Shown: one piece after another, positions 1 to 8,187 of the stretch
How the letters are laid out: every line of letters begins with the position of its first letter
Position numbering within the stretch: position 1 is the stretch's first letter
Assembly (NCBI GenBank): GCA_916700875.1
Contig: CAKAKS010000039.1
Coordinates: 22,713,315 to 22,777,314 of the forward strand
Reading direction: 5' to 3'
Length of the DNA: 64,000 nucleotides
DNA from: Sebastes aleutianus
Lineage: Eukaryota > Chordata > Actinopteri > Perciformes > Sebastidae
Notes under the pieces: model-generated
The model's input: the letters and a program-made list of their open reading frames with translations, nothing else
Told to the model about the DNA's origin: nothing
Databases searched by the model: none
Program-made: the position numbers and the translations under genes

Positions 1-1212
1 TTCAGCATTGTACTGCAGTATTCTTACACTTTATGTCAGTGAGGATGTAAAAAAAAATGCAATATTTTACACGGTTGCACTCTCCATTTAAAAAAATGAA
101 ACAATAAACCTTGTGATTAGTACAATTCAAAGTCATGAACGCTATAGTACGTACTGTAAGCTTACAGTTAAATTGGTCCTCTGCAAGTTAGTTTACACAT
201 AGAACATTCTTTGTAGTTTATCTGACATGCCAGTCAAAAGTTTTTAAAAAGCTATATTTAAGGCTTTGTGGTTAAATTTCAAGCATTGTAATTGTAAGTT
301 CAGATTCAATACACATCTAAATATTAGTAAAAGTGTGATTCAGAAATGGTTGTGACTTTTTTGTATTAAAGATAGCCTCAATCTAGATGTCCTCTGCCAA
401 CACAAGGTGCACAAAATACCACAAACACCAAGAAGAACAGGACATTGTGGGCTTCACATTTAATTGTATTAATTGAAAAGCCAGAGTCACAAACATTTCT
501 CTATGTACTTATCCTACTTATATTTTCTACTTTACAGATGTTTACAATCATTTTACAATTGCACTGATGGAGATTTAACCACAAATTCTAAAATATATGA
601 TGTTTAAAAAAAAAATGTGACTGGCAGTGTGGAGTACAAGAATATTTCAACAAGATGTAGCACAAACAACAGTCAACAAGCCAACATGTGGAAGGTCACA
701 GATTTCTGTTGCTCCCCATTTGACAACCATAGGCAAAACTCCAATGGCTGCTGCTATTGTTTCCACTTTCAGTTGTGTTTTGAGACCCACAATGGCAAAA
801 CCTACACAAAAGAAACTAACAACTGTACAAAATAACAGGGTGGAAGTAGTGAACTAGTGGTGAGCTGACACATGGGTATTCCTGTGCCTAATTCATTTTT
901 ATTTTTCCAAAGAGGAAAATTCTACTATCAAAGAAGGTGCTTAAAAAATACTGACAAAATACACCCTGTCAGCTTATTTCAACAATAAGTGTAAAACTAC
1001 TACAATCATATACAAGTCCATGAGCACACACAAGGAATAGTTTGAAAAAAACAACATAGCTTATTTGAATTTAGACCTAAGCTAGGTAAACTGAGTGTCA
1101 CTGTTCGAATCATTCTGTGCCTGAATGTCAGATATCAATGTCACTGCTCAAATTTCACAACATTTGAACCGAGTGGCTTTCCGTTACCAGATCAATACAA
1201 CAGTATTGTATC
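1..1212 (-). other. dnajb9: dnajb9 3' UTR and downstream sequence
   Basis: This AT-rich stretch directly follows the dnajb9 stop codon on the minus strand and has no convincing coding frame. Mammalian DNAJB9 has a long AU-rich 3' UTR, so much of this is probably transcribed. A minus-strand AATAAA lies at about 903-898 and could end a short transcript of roughly 0.3 kb of UTR. I cannot tell whether longer forms run to the window edge. Small open frames at 617-857 are not supported by any recognisable protein. Confidence 0.55.
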
Positions 1213-1649
1213 TTAAGATGCGGTACAGTCTGTGTATGTGGTTACCATATTTCCTCTGCGCTGCGTCACTGTTCTACAGTGTTGTTTGGATGCACCATGA
1301 AACGTGTTGTCAGTCTGTTTGGCGTGTCTATCGAAGGTAAACATTCTCTCTATGTCGTCATACATGTCATCAAAGACACCTGCTCCAAAACCTCCTTGAA
1401 AGTGTCTCTTGTGTCTGCTGTGGGACTCCTTGTGGGACCTGGAGTGTTCGTCAAAATGTCTCCGGTGACGGGCATGCCTGTTCTGGCTGTAGATGTCAAA
1501 GTCCTTGAAAATGTCATTAAAGTTGAAGCTGAAAGGTTGGTGGGCGCCCTGTCTTTGTCTGCCTTGCGTCTCCCCAGCGAAGTATGCAGAGGTGTCACCA
1601 AACTGGTCATAGTCTCTTCTTCTGGTTTCATCTGATAAAGTTTCATAAG
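1213..1649 (-). CDS. dnajb9: dnajb9 coding exon 2
   Basis: It carries the end of the J domain (AYETLSDETRRRDYDQFG) and the whole His/Arg-rich C-terminal region to the stop codon. The acceptor reads TTTGTGCAG before CTTATGAAAC. Confidence 0.96.
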
Positions 1650-2144
1650 CTGCACAAACAGAGACAAAATTAAGGTAAGGCTGGAGAAGCTCAGCACTGT
1701 ATCTCATCAACAAAGGCCTAACTAAGGTCATGGCAAGTGTCATATATGGTAATGTGCAAGCTCAGACATATTTATCCTCCAGAGTTCTTGAATTGAAATG
1801 GAGACAGACTAAACAATACTTTCATATCCACGCTGGACAAAATATATTATTAGAAATAAGAAGATTATTCCAGTATGTCCAGAAACAATACATTTTTCAC
1901 ACACACAAAATGAGAAAGAATCAACTTTACCTTCAGCAATTTCTCTGAATCTCACTTCAGCGTCCGGGCTCTTGTTTTTATCTGGGTGATGTTTCATTGC
2001 AAGCTTGTGGAAAGCTTTTTTTATCTGTCTCTCAGTAGCGTCTTTAGGCACTCCCAGTATATCATAGTAGTCCTTGGCAAGTATCAGCTCTGTTATCATG
2101 AGGATGCACACTGCAAACGTTACAGCAGACTGAGCAGTTGCCAT
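1213..2144 (-). CDS. dnajb9: DnaJ homolog subfamily B member 9 (ERdj4), complete CDS, two coding exons
   Basis: CDS is complement(join(1213..1649,1931..2144)), 216 codons plus stop; the human protein is 223 aa. Residues 1-23 form a hydrophobic signal peptide (MATAQSAVTFAVCILMITEL then ILA). Residues 24-90 are a J domain starting KDYYDILGV, with the HPD motif at 53-55, which stimulates Hsp70/BiP ATPase. The rest is a His/Arg-rich tail with phenylalanine-rich patches (FSFNFNDIFKDF, QGGFGAGVFDDMYDDI) and ends in DCTAS, close to known DNAJB9 tails. The 281 bp intron has donor GTAAAG at 1930 and a polypyrimidine-AG acceptor at 1651-1650, splitting the Ala72 codon. The start was chosen because an acceptor (AG at 2160-2159) lies just upstream and the signal peptide follows directly; an in-frame extension to 2270 crosses that acceptor and is intronic. 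Known family role: ER-lumen co-chaperone, a target of XBP1/ATF6, and repressor of IRE1. Which teleost paralogue (a or b) this is cannot be decided here. Confidence 0.97.
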
Positions 2145-2158
2145 GGCTCCAATGCCCC
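1931..2158 (-). CDS. dnajb9: dnajb9 coding exon 1, with 14 nt of 5' UTR
   Basis: The exon runs from acceptor TTCATTGCAG (AG at 2160-2159) to donor GAAG|GTAAAG at 1931/1930. Coding starts at ATG 2144-2142, so 2158-2145 is untranslated. It encodes the signal peptide and the first three helices of the J domain, including HPD. Confidence 0.93.
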
Positions 2159-2311
2159 CTGCAATGAAGAGAGAGAAAATGATCAGTTGGTGAAATGACC
2201 AAAATAAAATACTAAAATATCTACTTGGAGAAAATAGTGTCATTGCCATAGAAGCTGCAGGATACCTCATGGCATGTCACAGCCTAAGAGACAACCACAA
2301 CAACAACACAC

Positions 2312-2490
2312 CTGCATTATATTCAGTTTTAACAGTTTTCTTCATCTCCTTGTATTTTTATATCTGGTATATTTTTTTGTACTTTGCACTACTAACTTTT
2401 TTTTTACTAACATGTTTTGCACTATGGAACTGTGATGCTGGAAACTTGAATTTCCCTCGGGATCAATAAAGTTACTATCTATCTATCTAT
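2312..2490 (+). mobile_element. 5'-truncated retroposon with (TATC)n tail
   Basis: The body ends in TTTCCCTCGGGATCAATAAA followed by repeated TATC, the layout of a non-LTR retroposon with a microsatellite tail. It interrupts L2 copy B between the CAACAACACA and TAAAAGATGTAACTC blocks, which are contiguous in copy A. It is shorter at its 5' side than its sister copy at 2729-3082. Confidence 0.7.
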
Positions 2491-2728
2491 CATAAAAGAT
2501 GTAACTCACACTGTCTTTTATTTACTCCTCTACTTCATGTTTTTATTTTTTTATAATATACATTTGATAATTGGTATTGCAATATATTGTTGTTAATTGT
2601 TTTTTATTTGTTTGTTTGTTTTATTGACATAACAAACATAAATTATTTCTCCATTGTTTTCTACCATTTCCATGTTCTTTTTTAATATCTATATATTGTA
2701 ATTTGCTTAATGAATTGTAAATATGTAA

Positions 2729-2730
2729 AT

Positions 2731-2770
<40 letters not shown>

Positions 2771-3082
2771 GAAATTCTAGTTTCCAGCATCACAGTTCCA
2801 TAGTGCAAAACATGTTAGTAAAAAGGCAGTAAAAAAGTTAGTAGTGCAAAGTACAAAGTACAAAACAATATACCAGATATAAAAATACAAGGAGATGAAG
2901 AAAACTGTTAAAAGTGAATATAGTGCAGGGTAACAGCTGTGATACAGGACTATTAAAAAAAGTGAATATAGTGCAGAAGAGACTGTTAAAAATGAATATA
3001 GTGCAGGGTAACTCCAGTAGCTTAGTCTATGAAAGTGCACTGTGTGCATTATTATCTGTCCTGCAGACCGTCCTCCTTTGTA
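2729..3082 (-). mobile_element. Second copy of the (TATC)n-tailed retroposon, inverted
   Basis: Read on the minus strand this matches the copy at 2312-2490 (CTTGTATTTTTATATCTGGT, then TTTTGCACTATGGAACTGTG) and ends in (TATC)n at 2769-2729. It extends further 5', where a unit like CTGCACTATATTCACTTTTA is repeated about three times. It also sits inside L2 copy B. Confidence 0.7.
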
Positions 3083-3124
3083 TATGTATATGTATGTATA
3101 TATGTTTTTGTTTTTATTTTGTTC

Positions 3125-3128
<4 letters not shown>

Positions 3129-3184
<56 letters not shown>

Positions 3185-3185
3185 G
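3129..3185 (+). repeat. (TTA)n microsatellite
   Basis: About 18 units of a pure ATT/TTA repeat lie inside the L2 3' UTR. The matching place in copy A has only a short T-rich run, so this is a local expansion. Confidence 0.95.
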
Positions 3186-3552
3186 AATTGACGCTTTGGC
3201 AATATTTTTCACCTAACAGTCATGCCAATAAAGCATATTGAATTGAATTGAATTGAAATAAAGTGAAATGTGTTGCATGCAATAAAGGAAAGGAGTGTCA
3301 ATTAGTGTCAACACATCTGGAGAACAAGGCACCTTAGCTGATAGCTAAACTAGCTTACAGTCATTCTTAGCTAGTGTTAGATGACATTGCAACAGAAATA
3401 CTGCCCCCTCCACCCAGAAAGATAGGTTAACTCTAGCTTAGATCTTATGTAACATTAAGTTAGTTGTAACGTTATAATAGACTGTTCCTATCAACAGTCC
3501 GTTAGCTGATGTTGCTAACACAAGGTACTGTATCTTTTAGACCCTCACTTAC

Positions 3553-3640
3553 CTTTTCTTGGGGACACGAGTGCTGCTTATCTGGTGTATTGCAGTTCTG
3601 CCTATTAAACTATTCAACCTACAGTAAACATGACAGTGTT
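3553..3640 (-). other. dnajb9: Candidate dnajb9 untranslated first exon
   Basis: The minus-strand donor AAAAG|GTAAGTGAGG ends the exon at 3553. The 5' end is not defined by the sequence; 3640 is a placeholder. DNAJB9 in other vertebrates also has an untranslated first exon. Confidence 0.5.
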
Positions 3641-3699
3641 CAGGTGTTACTTTAGGTGAGTTTTATGGAGGAGGAGCAGTGGTCAGACGAAGCAGCATC

Positions 3700-3800
3700 T
3701 CTTCACATGTCTTCTTCTCTCTTCTCAGTGCACCATGGTAACATGACGTCACTCAGTGCATTTCCGCCCTCTGTCGGTCAGCTGTCCGATAGTGACCCGG
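3700..3800 (-). promoter_or_regulatory. dnajb9: Candidate dnajb9 promoter with TGACGTCA element
   Basis: A palindromic TGACGTCA at 3744-3751 is a binding site type used by CREB/ATF and, in related form, by ATF6/XBP1. It lies about 0.1-0.2 kb upstream of the candidate first exon. No CCAAT-N9-CCACG ERSE was seen by eye. DNAJB9 is a known unfolded-protein-response target, so the placement makes sense, but function is inferred. Confidence 0.4.
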
Positions 3801-3845
3801 ATGTTGTGTGTGTTTACTGTGTTTACAGCAACTATGTTCTGTTTT

Positions 3846-4441
3846 GTTGAAATAAGAGACGTATCCTTTAAAATCCTTCACATAAATTATCTAGCAAGTC
3901 ATTATCTTGATAAGTTTAAACAGGACATCAATGTAAACTGTTCATTCTGTGATGTACTCCCAGAAACTCTTCTTCATCTATTCTGGCACTGTGACCATAG
4001 CAAAAGGCTCATAATTGATAATATTGACCCTGATTTTACTCTATGTCTAGCGAATGTTTTGTCTGGTTTCCATAAAGGTAATAGTAAAATCAAAGAACAT
4101 TATATTATTAATGTGATTATTCTAATTAGCTAAATTTCATATACATAAATCCAAATTTAGGAAATCTAAACCTTATTTTTTTGTATTTAAACATGAAAAC
4201 AAACAATACATTAAATTGATTCTCTCCTCTGAAAACAAAAAAGCTATTAAGACGGTAACTTTATGCACCTCCTTTAATATATTTATCTAAATGTTTATTT
4301 TCCCTGGCTTTGTACTTGTAAGCTGTTTATCCCCTGGCATCTGTTATTTTGTCTTGTTGTTAATTTTACAGTTTTGCTCATGTCTTTGTAATTGAACCTG
4401 TATGACCAGTTTGTGAAATAAAGGTAATAAAAAACAAACAA
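3846..4441 (+). mobile_element. L1-type LINE ORF2 3' end with 3' UTR
   Basis: The frame at 3848-4133 has the C-terminal zinc-binding pattern of non-LTR ORF2 proteins: CSFCDVLPETLLHLFWHCDH. After a stop at 4131 the homologous reading continues in another frame (FHIHKSKFRKSKPYFFVFKH), so the copy is broken. It ends with AATAAA-like signals and an A-rich tail around 4418-4458. Confidence 0.8.
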
Positions 4442-4507
4442 AAAAAAACAAAAACAAATGTACTATTTTTGAAAAATAGTCTTACTAACTGTTACTACTA
4501 CTACATA

Positions 4508-4702
4508 CTAAATATTACTATTAACATTATAATGTACATACTGTGATCTTATAGAGGTTTTAAAGCATAGTAGTTATGTGATTTGGGGTAAAGAACAGTC
4601 ACCACATTTCCAAGTGTCTGCATGGCGCTCCATTTGATTATCTTTGTATCCCGCGTGAACATGTAGAAGGGTGGGGATACATTTTTTTATATTTTTGGTT
4701 GG
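4508..4702 (+). repeat. Direct repeat X, left copy
   Basis: This block recurs in the same orientation at 5332-5507 with about 85% identity by eye. Shared words include CATTTCCAAGTGTCTGCA, CTTTGTATCCCGCGTGAA and GTAGAAGGGTGGGGATACAT. The two copies bracket L2 copy A. Confidence 0.85.
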
Positions 4703-5331
4703 CTGTGTCAGCTCTGTCCACAGAGACAGGTGGACAGAGCAACATTTCCTGCTACAATGTATAGCACATATGAAGAAATTAGGAAAAAAATCTTTACAGA
4801 AATGAAATGTAAAGTCCAAGATTTTGATTCCCTCTCTGACCAAAATAAAATACAACATCTACTTGGAGAAAATAGTGTCATCAGCATAGAAGGTGCAAGA
4901 TATGTCAGTGCATGTCACAGCCTAAGAGACAACCACAACAACAACACATAATAGATGTAACTCACACTCTGCCTTTTATTTACTCCTCTACTTCATGGTG
5001 TTTTTTTGTGTTTTTTTTGTTGGTTTTTACATTTATCCTTTGATATTGCAATATATTGTTATTAATTGTTTTTTATTTGTTTGTTTGTTTTATCGACACA
5101 ACACACATTAATTACTTCTTTATTGTTTTCTTTCATTTACATGTTCTTTTTAAATATCTCGATATTGTAATTTGCTTAATGAATTGTATATATACTGTAT
5201 GTATGTATATATATGTTTTTGTTTTTATTTTGTTCTTTCTTTATTTTTCTTTATTATTGAATTGACGCTTTGGCAATATTGTTCACCTGACAGTCATGCC
5301 CATAAACCAAATTGAATATAAAAAAATATAA
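4703..5331 (+). mobile_element. L2-type LINE 3' end, copy A (uninterrupted)
   Basis: It encodes the end of a reverse-transcriptase ORF (LSDQNKIQHLLGEN, then ARYVSACHSLRD) in the plus frame at 4730-4951. A T-rich 3' UTR follows, with the terminus TTGACGCTTTGGCAATATTG and CAGTCATGCCCATAAA. It is truncated at the 5' side, as most LINE copies are. Confidence 0.8.
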
Positions 5332-5507
5332 ACTAAATCTTACTATTAACATTATAATACACATACTGTAATCTTATAGAGTTTTTAGGGCATAGTAGTT
5401 ATGTGATTATAACATTTCCAAGTGTCTGCACGCTGCTCCATTTGATTACCTTTGTATCCCGCGTGAAACGTAGAAGGGTGGGGATACATTTTTGATATAT
5501 TTGGTTG
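5332..5507 (+). repeat. Direct repeat X, right copy
   Basis: See the left copy at 4508-4702. This copy lacks about 15 bp present in the left copy after TATGTGATT. It ends immediately upstream of the pnpla8 promoter region. Confidence 0.85.
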
Positions 5508-5569
5508 CTCACCCCGCCTACCACATGGTCTACACGGGAGACGCCGGTAAATATTACAAATGGACCCTC

Positions 5570-5850
5570 TAGGTACAGCTAACAGTAGACTTCCCTCAAC
5601 CAATCAACAGGCTCCATTTAAAGGGGCCAAGTGTGAGGCAGCCAATAGCAGAGCGCATATAATATCACGTGATCATTGTTTTTCTTTTGACCGACGTCAC
5701 TGTGTAAATTCAGTGCCAGGTCGAGTGACCGTGTTGTTGCCATCATCCGTTGCTATAACTACTTCTGTATTAACGTTAACGACTTAATGAGTATGTTAAA
5801 TTATTCTAGCTTTTGATAGGACGCTATGAATGATACGACGACATAAAAAG
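5570..5850 (+). promoter_or_regulatory. pnpla8: Candidate pnpla8 promoter and untranslated first exon
   Basis: Two CCAAT boxes (5600-5604, 5642-5646), a palindromic E-box ATCACGTGAT (5664-5673) and a CRE-like CGACGTCA (5692-5699) cluster here. A good splice donor, ATAAAAAG|GTATGT at 5850/5851, can join the acceptor at 6870-6871 in front of the coding exon. The exact transcription start is not visible. Confidence 0.5.
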
Positions 5851-6871
5851 GTATGTTTTGTTATGTTTTGTGTAGCCTTTATGAATGAATGCAGGCTAGT
5901 TAACGTTAGCTAGCTAGTGAGGCTAACAGCTAGCTGCTGATGATGAAACCTGTTATTGTAAGTAGCAGGTAGCTATTTGTGTTGTCCTCTCAGTTAACAT
6001 CATTTACCAAAGATATTTCACTTCTGAAGACAACAGAACAACTGTCAACATATGCAGGCAAGCTCAAGCCACCCTTTCACATCTATTCTGGTCCTGTCCA
6101 AAACTAAATAGTTTCTGTCAGTCAATATTTAAAACCTTTTCAGGTGTTTTGGAAGTACCTGTAGAGCCTTCTGCTACTACTGCAGTATTTGGAGTATTAC
6201 CACAAGACATACATCTTAGTCGCCAAGCAAAGAATATGATAGCTTTTGCATCTCTCTTAGCTAGACGACTTATATTTCTTAAATGGAAGGAGAAGTATCC
6301 TCCAACCTTTAGGATGTGGTTTAAAGATCTCATACATCATTTGGTATTGGAGAAGATTCGCTATACTACAAGAGGGTGTGCTCAGAAATGTTATGCTATA
6401 TGGAGACCCTTTTTAACCTATATAGAAAAAATGGATACAACTGACATTGAAGTTTTAAACTGCTGACCCCATATTGCATATAATTCACAACTTATAATTA
6501 TTGTTTTTATTTTTTATTTATTATTATTTTTTATTTGTTTTTTTGGTCCTTTTCTTTCTTTTTATTTTTTTTGTATGTGTTTCATTTATGTTGATATTGG
6601 ATTTAATTAATTTATATGTATACATTTTTATGAAATTAACTCTGCTTATTTAATGGTGCAGTAATATTGTTATAGGGATGGGGGGGATATAATTTGTTTA
6701 TACCATTATTTCTGTGATTTATTGGATTTTGTACAGAATACCAATAAAAAGACTTAGAGCAAAAAAAAAGAAAACATCAAGCCGGTTATAGGAGCAGTGT
6801 TTGTAGTTTTAATCTAAGTAATGTAATTTTCATGGTTTTCTTTCTCGCCTTTTTTTGTTGTTTATCACCAG
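5851..6871 (+). other. pnpla8: Candidate pnpla8 5' UTR intron
   Basis: It runs from donor GTATGT at 5851 to acceptor TTTATCACCAG ending at 6871. Most of it is a LINE 3' end. Confidence 0.5.
6009..6768 (+). mobile_element. L1/Tx1-like LINE ORF2 C-terminus with 3' UTR
   Basis: The plus frame around 6037-6466 reads CRQAQATLSHLFWSCPKL, the typical end of a fish L1-like ORF2, and continues for about 120 more residues to a stop at 6464-6466. A T-rich 3' UTR ends in CCAATAAAAAGACTTAGAGC and poly(A). The upstream part of ORF2 is missing. Confidence 0.8.
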
Positions 6872-6939
6872 GTTAATGAAAAGGGAGAGCAAAGACCTAA
6901 TATTGCCGTGGATGGTACAAACTCTTGTGACTTGGAAGA
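6872..6939 (+). other. pnpla8: pnpla8 5' UTR part of first coding exon
   Basis: A pyrimidine-rich tract and CAG acceptor precede 6872. The leader contains two upstream ATGs (6876, 6912), both in one frame that overlaps the main start; see the uORF entry. Confidence 0.7.
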
Positions 6940-6947
6940 ATGAGTAA
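6876..6947 (+). other. Upstream ORF (23 codons) overlapping the pnpla8 start codon
   Basis: ATG at 6876 opens a frame that includes a second ATG at 6912 and stops at TAA 6945-6947, past the main ATG at 6940-6942. It is in a different frame from pnpla8. Ribosomes that translate it would pass the main start, so it could lower pnpla8 translation. This is read from sequence; use in cells is not shown. Confidence 0.6.
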
Positions 6948-8187
6948 TAACTGGGCTCCCAATGCCTGGGTGAAAGTGAGCAGAGCATTTCACATGTGTC
7001 ATACACATGCCCGCAAGTCAGCAGCATCACTTCCCTTGTCTGGTACCTCTCACTGCAGGGTTCACGTACAACAACCTTATTGCTACAAGGTTGGCTATCT
7101 CAGCTGGAGGCACATCCACCACCTGAGGATCACTGGACGTAAAGGATGGCTCTATAAAGCTAACCAGGTTAGACAAAGGCTTGGACTGCACACCAGCACC
7201 TTGTATTTGAACACTTCAGCCTCACGGTGGTCTGCCGGTCTGAGCCAACACATGTCGCGGGTCAGGAACACACTGGACACAGTTTCTAAAGCTGTGAGTG
7301 GGACACACACAGAACTTCTCTCCAAAATTGCCAGACTCAAGCCTGATGCTTTAAAGGGTGGAAAAAAGGGTGAGGCAAGTGTTGAGTCAGCGCCAAAAGT
7401 AGAGGAGAGTGCAGTCGCGGCTACTCCTGCTCCCACTAATTCTGCCCCCACTTGTACATCTACAACACCCAAACCTATATGTATGCCATCGTCTGCCAGT
7501 CCTTCTATTCCTACTTCTGCTGCTACATTTGATGCAAGTGCCACTACCTCTACTCATCCTCCCAGTCCTACCCAAGTGACTGGCACTGCCACAATTCTGA
7601 CTGTGCGTGAACCTAAGGAGAAAAGGCTGAGACGCGTTGTTCCAGCTGTCAAAGCCAATTGTGCAAGGAAGCAAGAGGAGCCTAAACCTTCACCGAGTGA
7701 TACCGAGAGCAAGAGCACAACTTCTGAACAAACCACAGCACTTTTCCATCCGAGCACCTTTTCAGGCAGCCTGGATGAGACTTACAACAACCTGGCCCAT
7801 CACATCAACTCATACTTTGGCAGCACTACAAAGGACAAGAAAGTGGACAATGTTGACTATCCCTCTGCTTCCTCTCAGGGTCAACAAACTAGTGACCTCG
7901 TGCCAGTATCTGATAAAACAGTCTCTGCTGCTCCAGTTACCCCACCGTCCACGAAGAAAGGTTTAGGACACTACCTGTCCTACTCGGCTCCCACTGTACA
8001 AGCCTTTGTAGGAAGCTACATTGCTCCCCTGGTCCCAAAGTTTAGGACAGCAGCGGAGTCCAAAAGTGTTACAGTGGAAGAAAAGAAGTCTGAGGATGCA
8101 CAAGTCAAACAGGTGGAGGCCATAGTTAGTAAGGAGCAGAAGTCTTTAGAGGAGAAAACCAAGAAATTACTGCTTCAAAGGGAGAAG
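6940..8187 (+). CDS. pnpla8: pnpla8 coding exon 1 (residues 1-416)
   Basis: This large exon encodes the non-catalytic N-terminal region. Recognisable conserved words are MSRVRNTLDTVSKAVSG near residue 105, LAHHINSYFG near 285, and the coiled, basic end EEKTKKLLLQREK. The Pro/Ser/Thr-rich stretch at about 160-212 looks disordered and accounts for much of the extra length relative to human. Donor is GAGAAG|GTAAGT. Confidence 0.95.

Larger units (their letters stand above)
2196..3260 (+). mobile_element. L2-type LINE 3' end, copy B, interrupted by two insertions
   Basis: The same blocks occur uninterrupted at 4703-5331: the end of the reverse-transcriptase ORF (acc aaaataaaatac..., CHSLRD), then a T-rich 3' UTR, then the L2-like terminus GACGCTTTGGCAATATT and ATGCCAATAAAGCA with (GAATT)n at the end. 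Here the element is broken at about 2312-2490 and about 2729-3082 by two copies of another retroposon. A (TTA)n run has expanded at 3129-3185. Confidence 0.8.
2159..3552 (-). other. dnajb9: dnajb9 5' UTR intron
   Basis: A donor candidate AAAAG|GTAAGTGAGG on the minus strand (GT at 3552-3551) matches the acceptor at 2160-2159. The intron is almost filled by an L2 element with two other retroposons inserted in it. Confidence 0.7.

Noticed and set aside
617..857. Small plus-strand frames downstream of dnajb9
   Set aside because: Lie in AT-rich UTR-like DNA with no similarity or translation signal.
2145..2270. Upstream in-frame extension of dnajb9 with an earlier ATG
   Set aside because: It would run through a good splice acceptor (TTCATTGCAG) and put residues before the signal peptide; it is intronic.
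2777..3202. Minus-strand frame with a poly-Asn start
   Set aside because: It reads the (TTA)n microsatellite and the inverted retroposon; not a gene.
7152..7757. Minus-strand frames opposite pnpla8 exon 1
   Set aside because: They are shadows of the real exon; no homology and no splice or start support.
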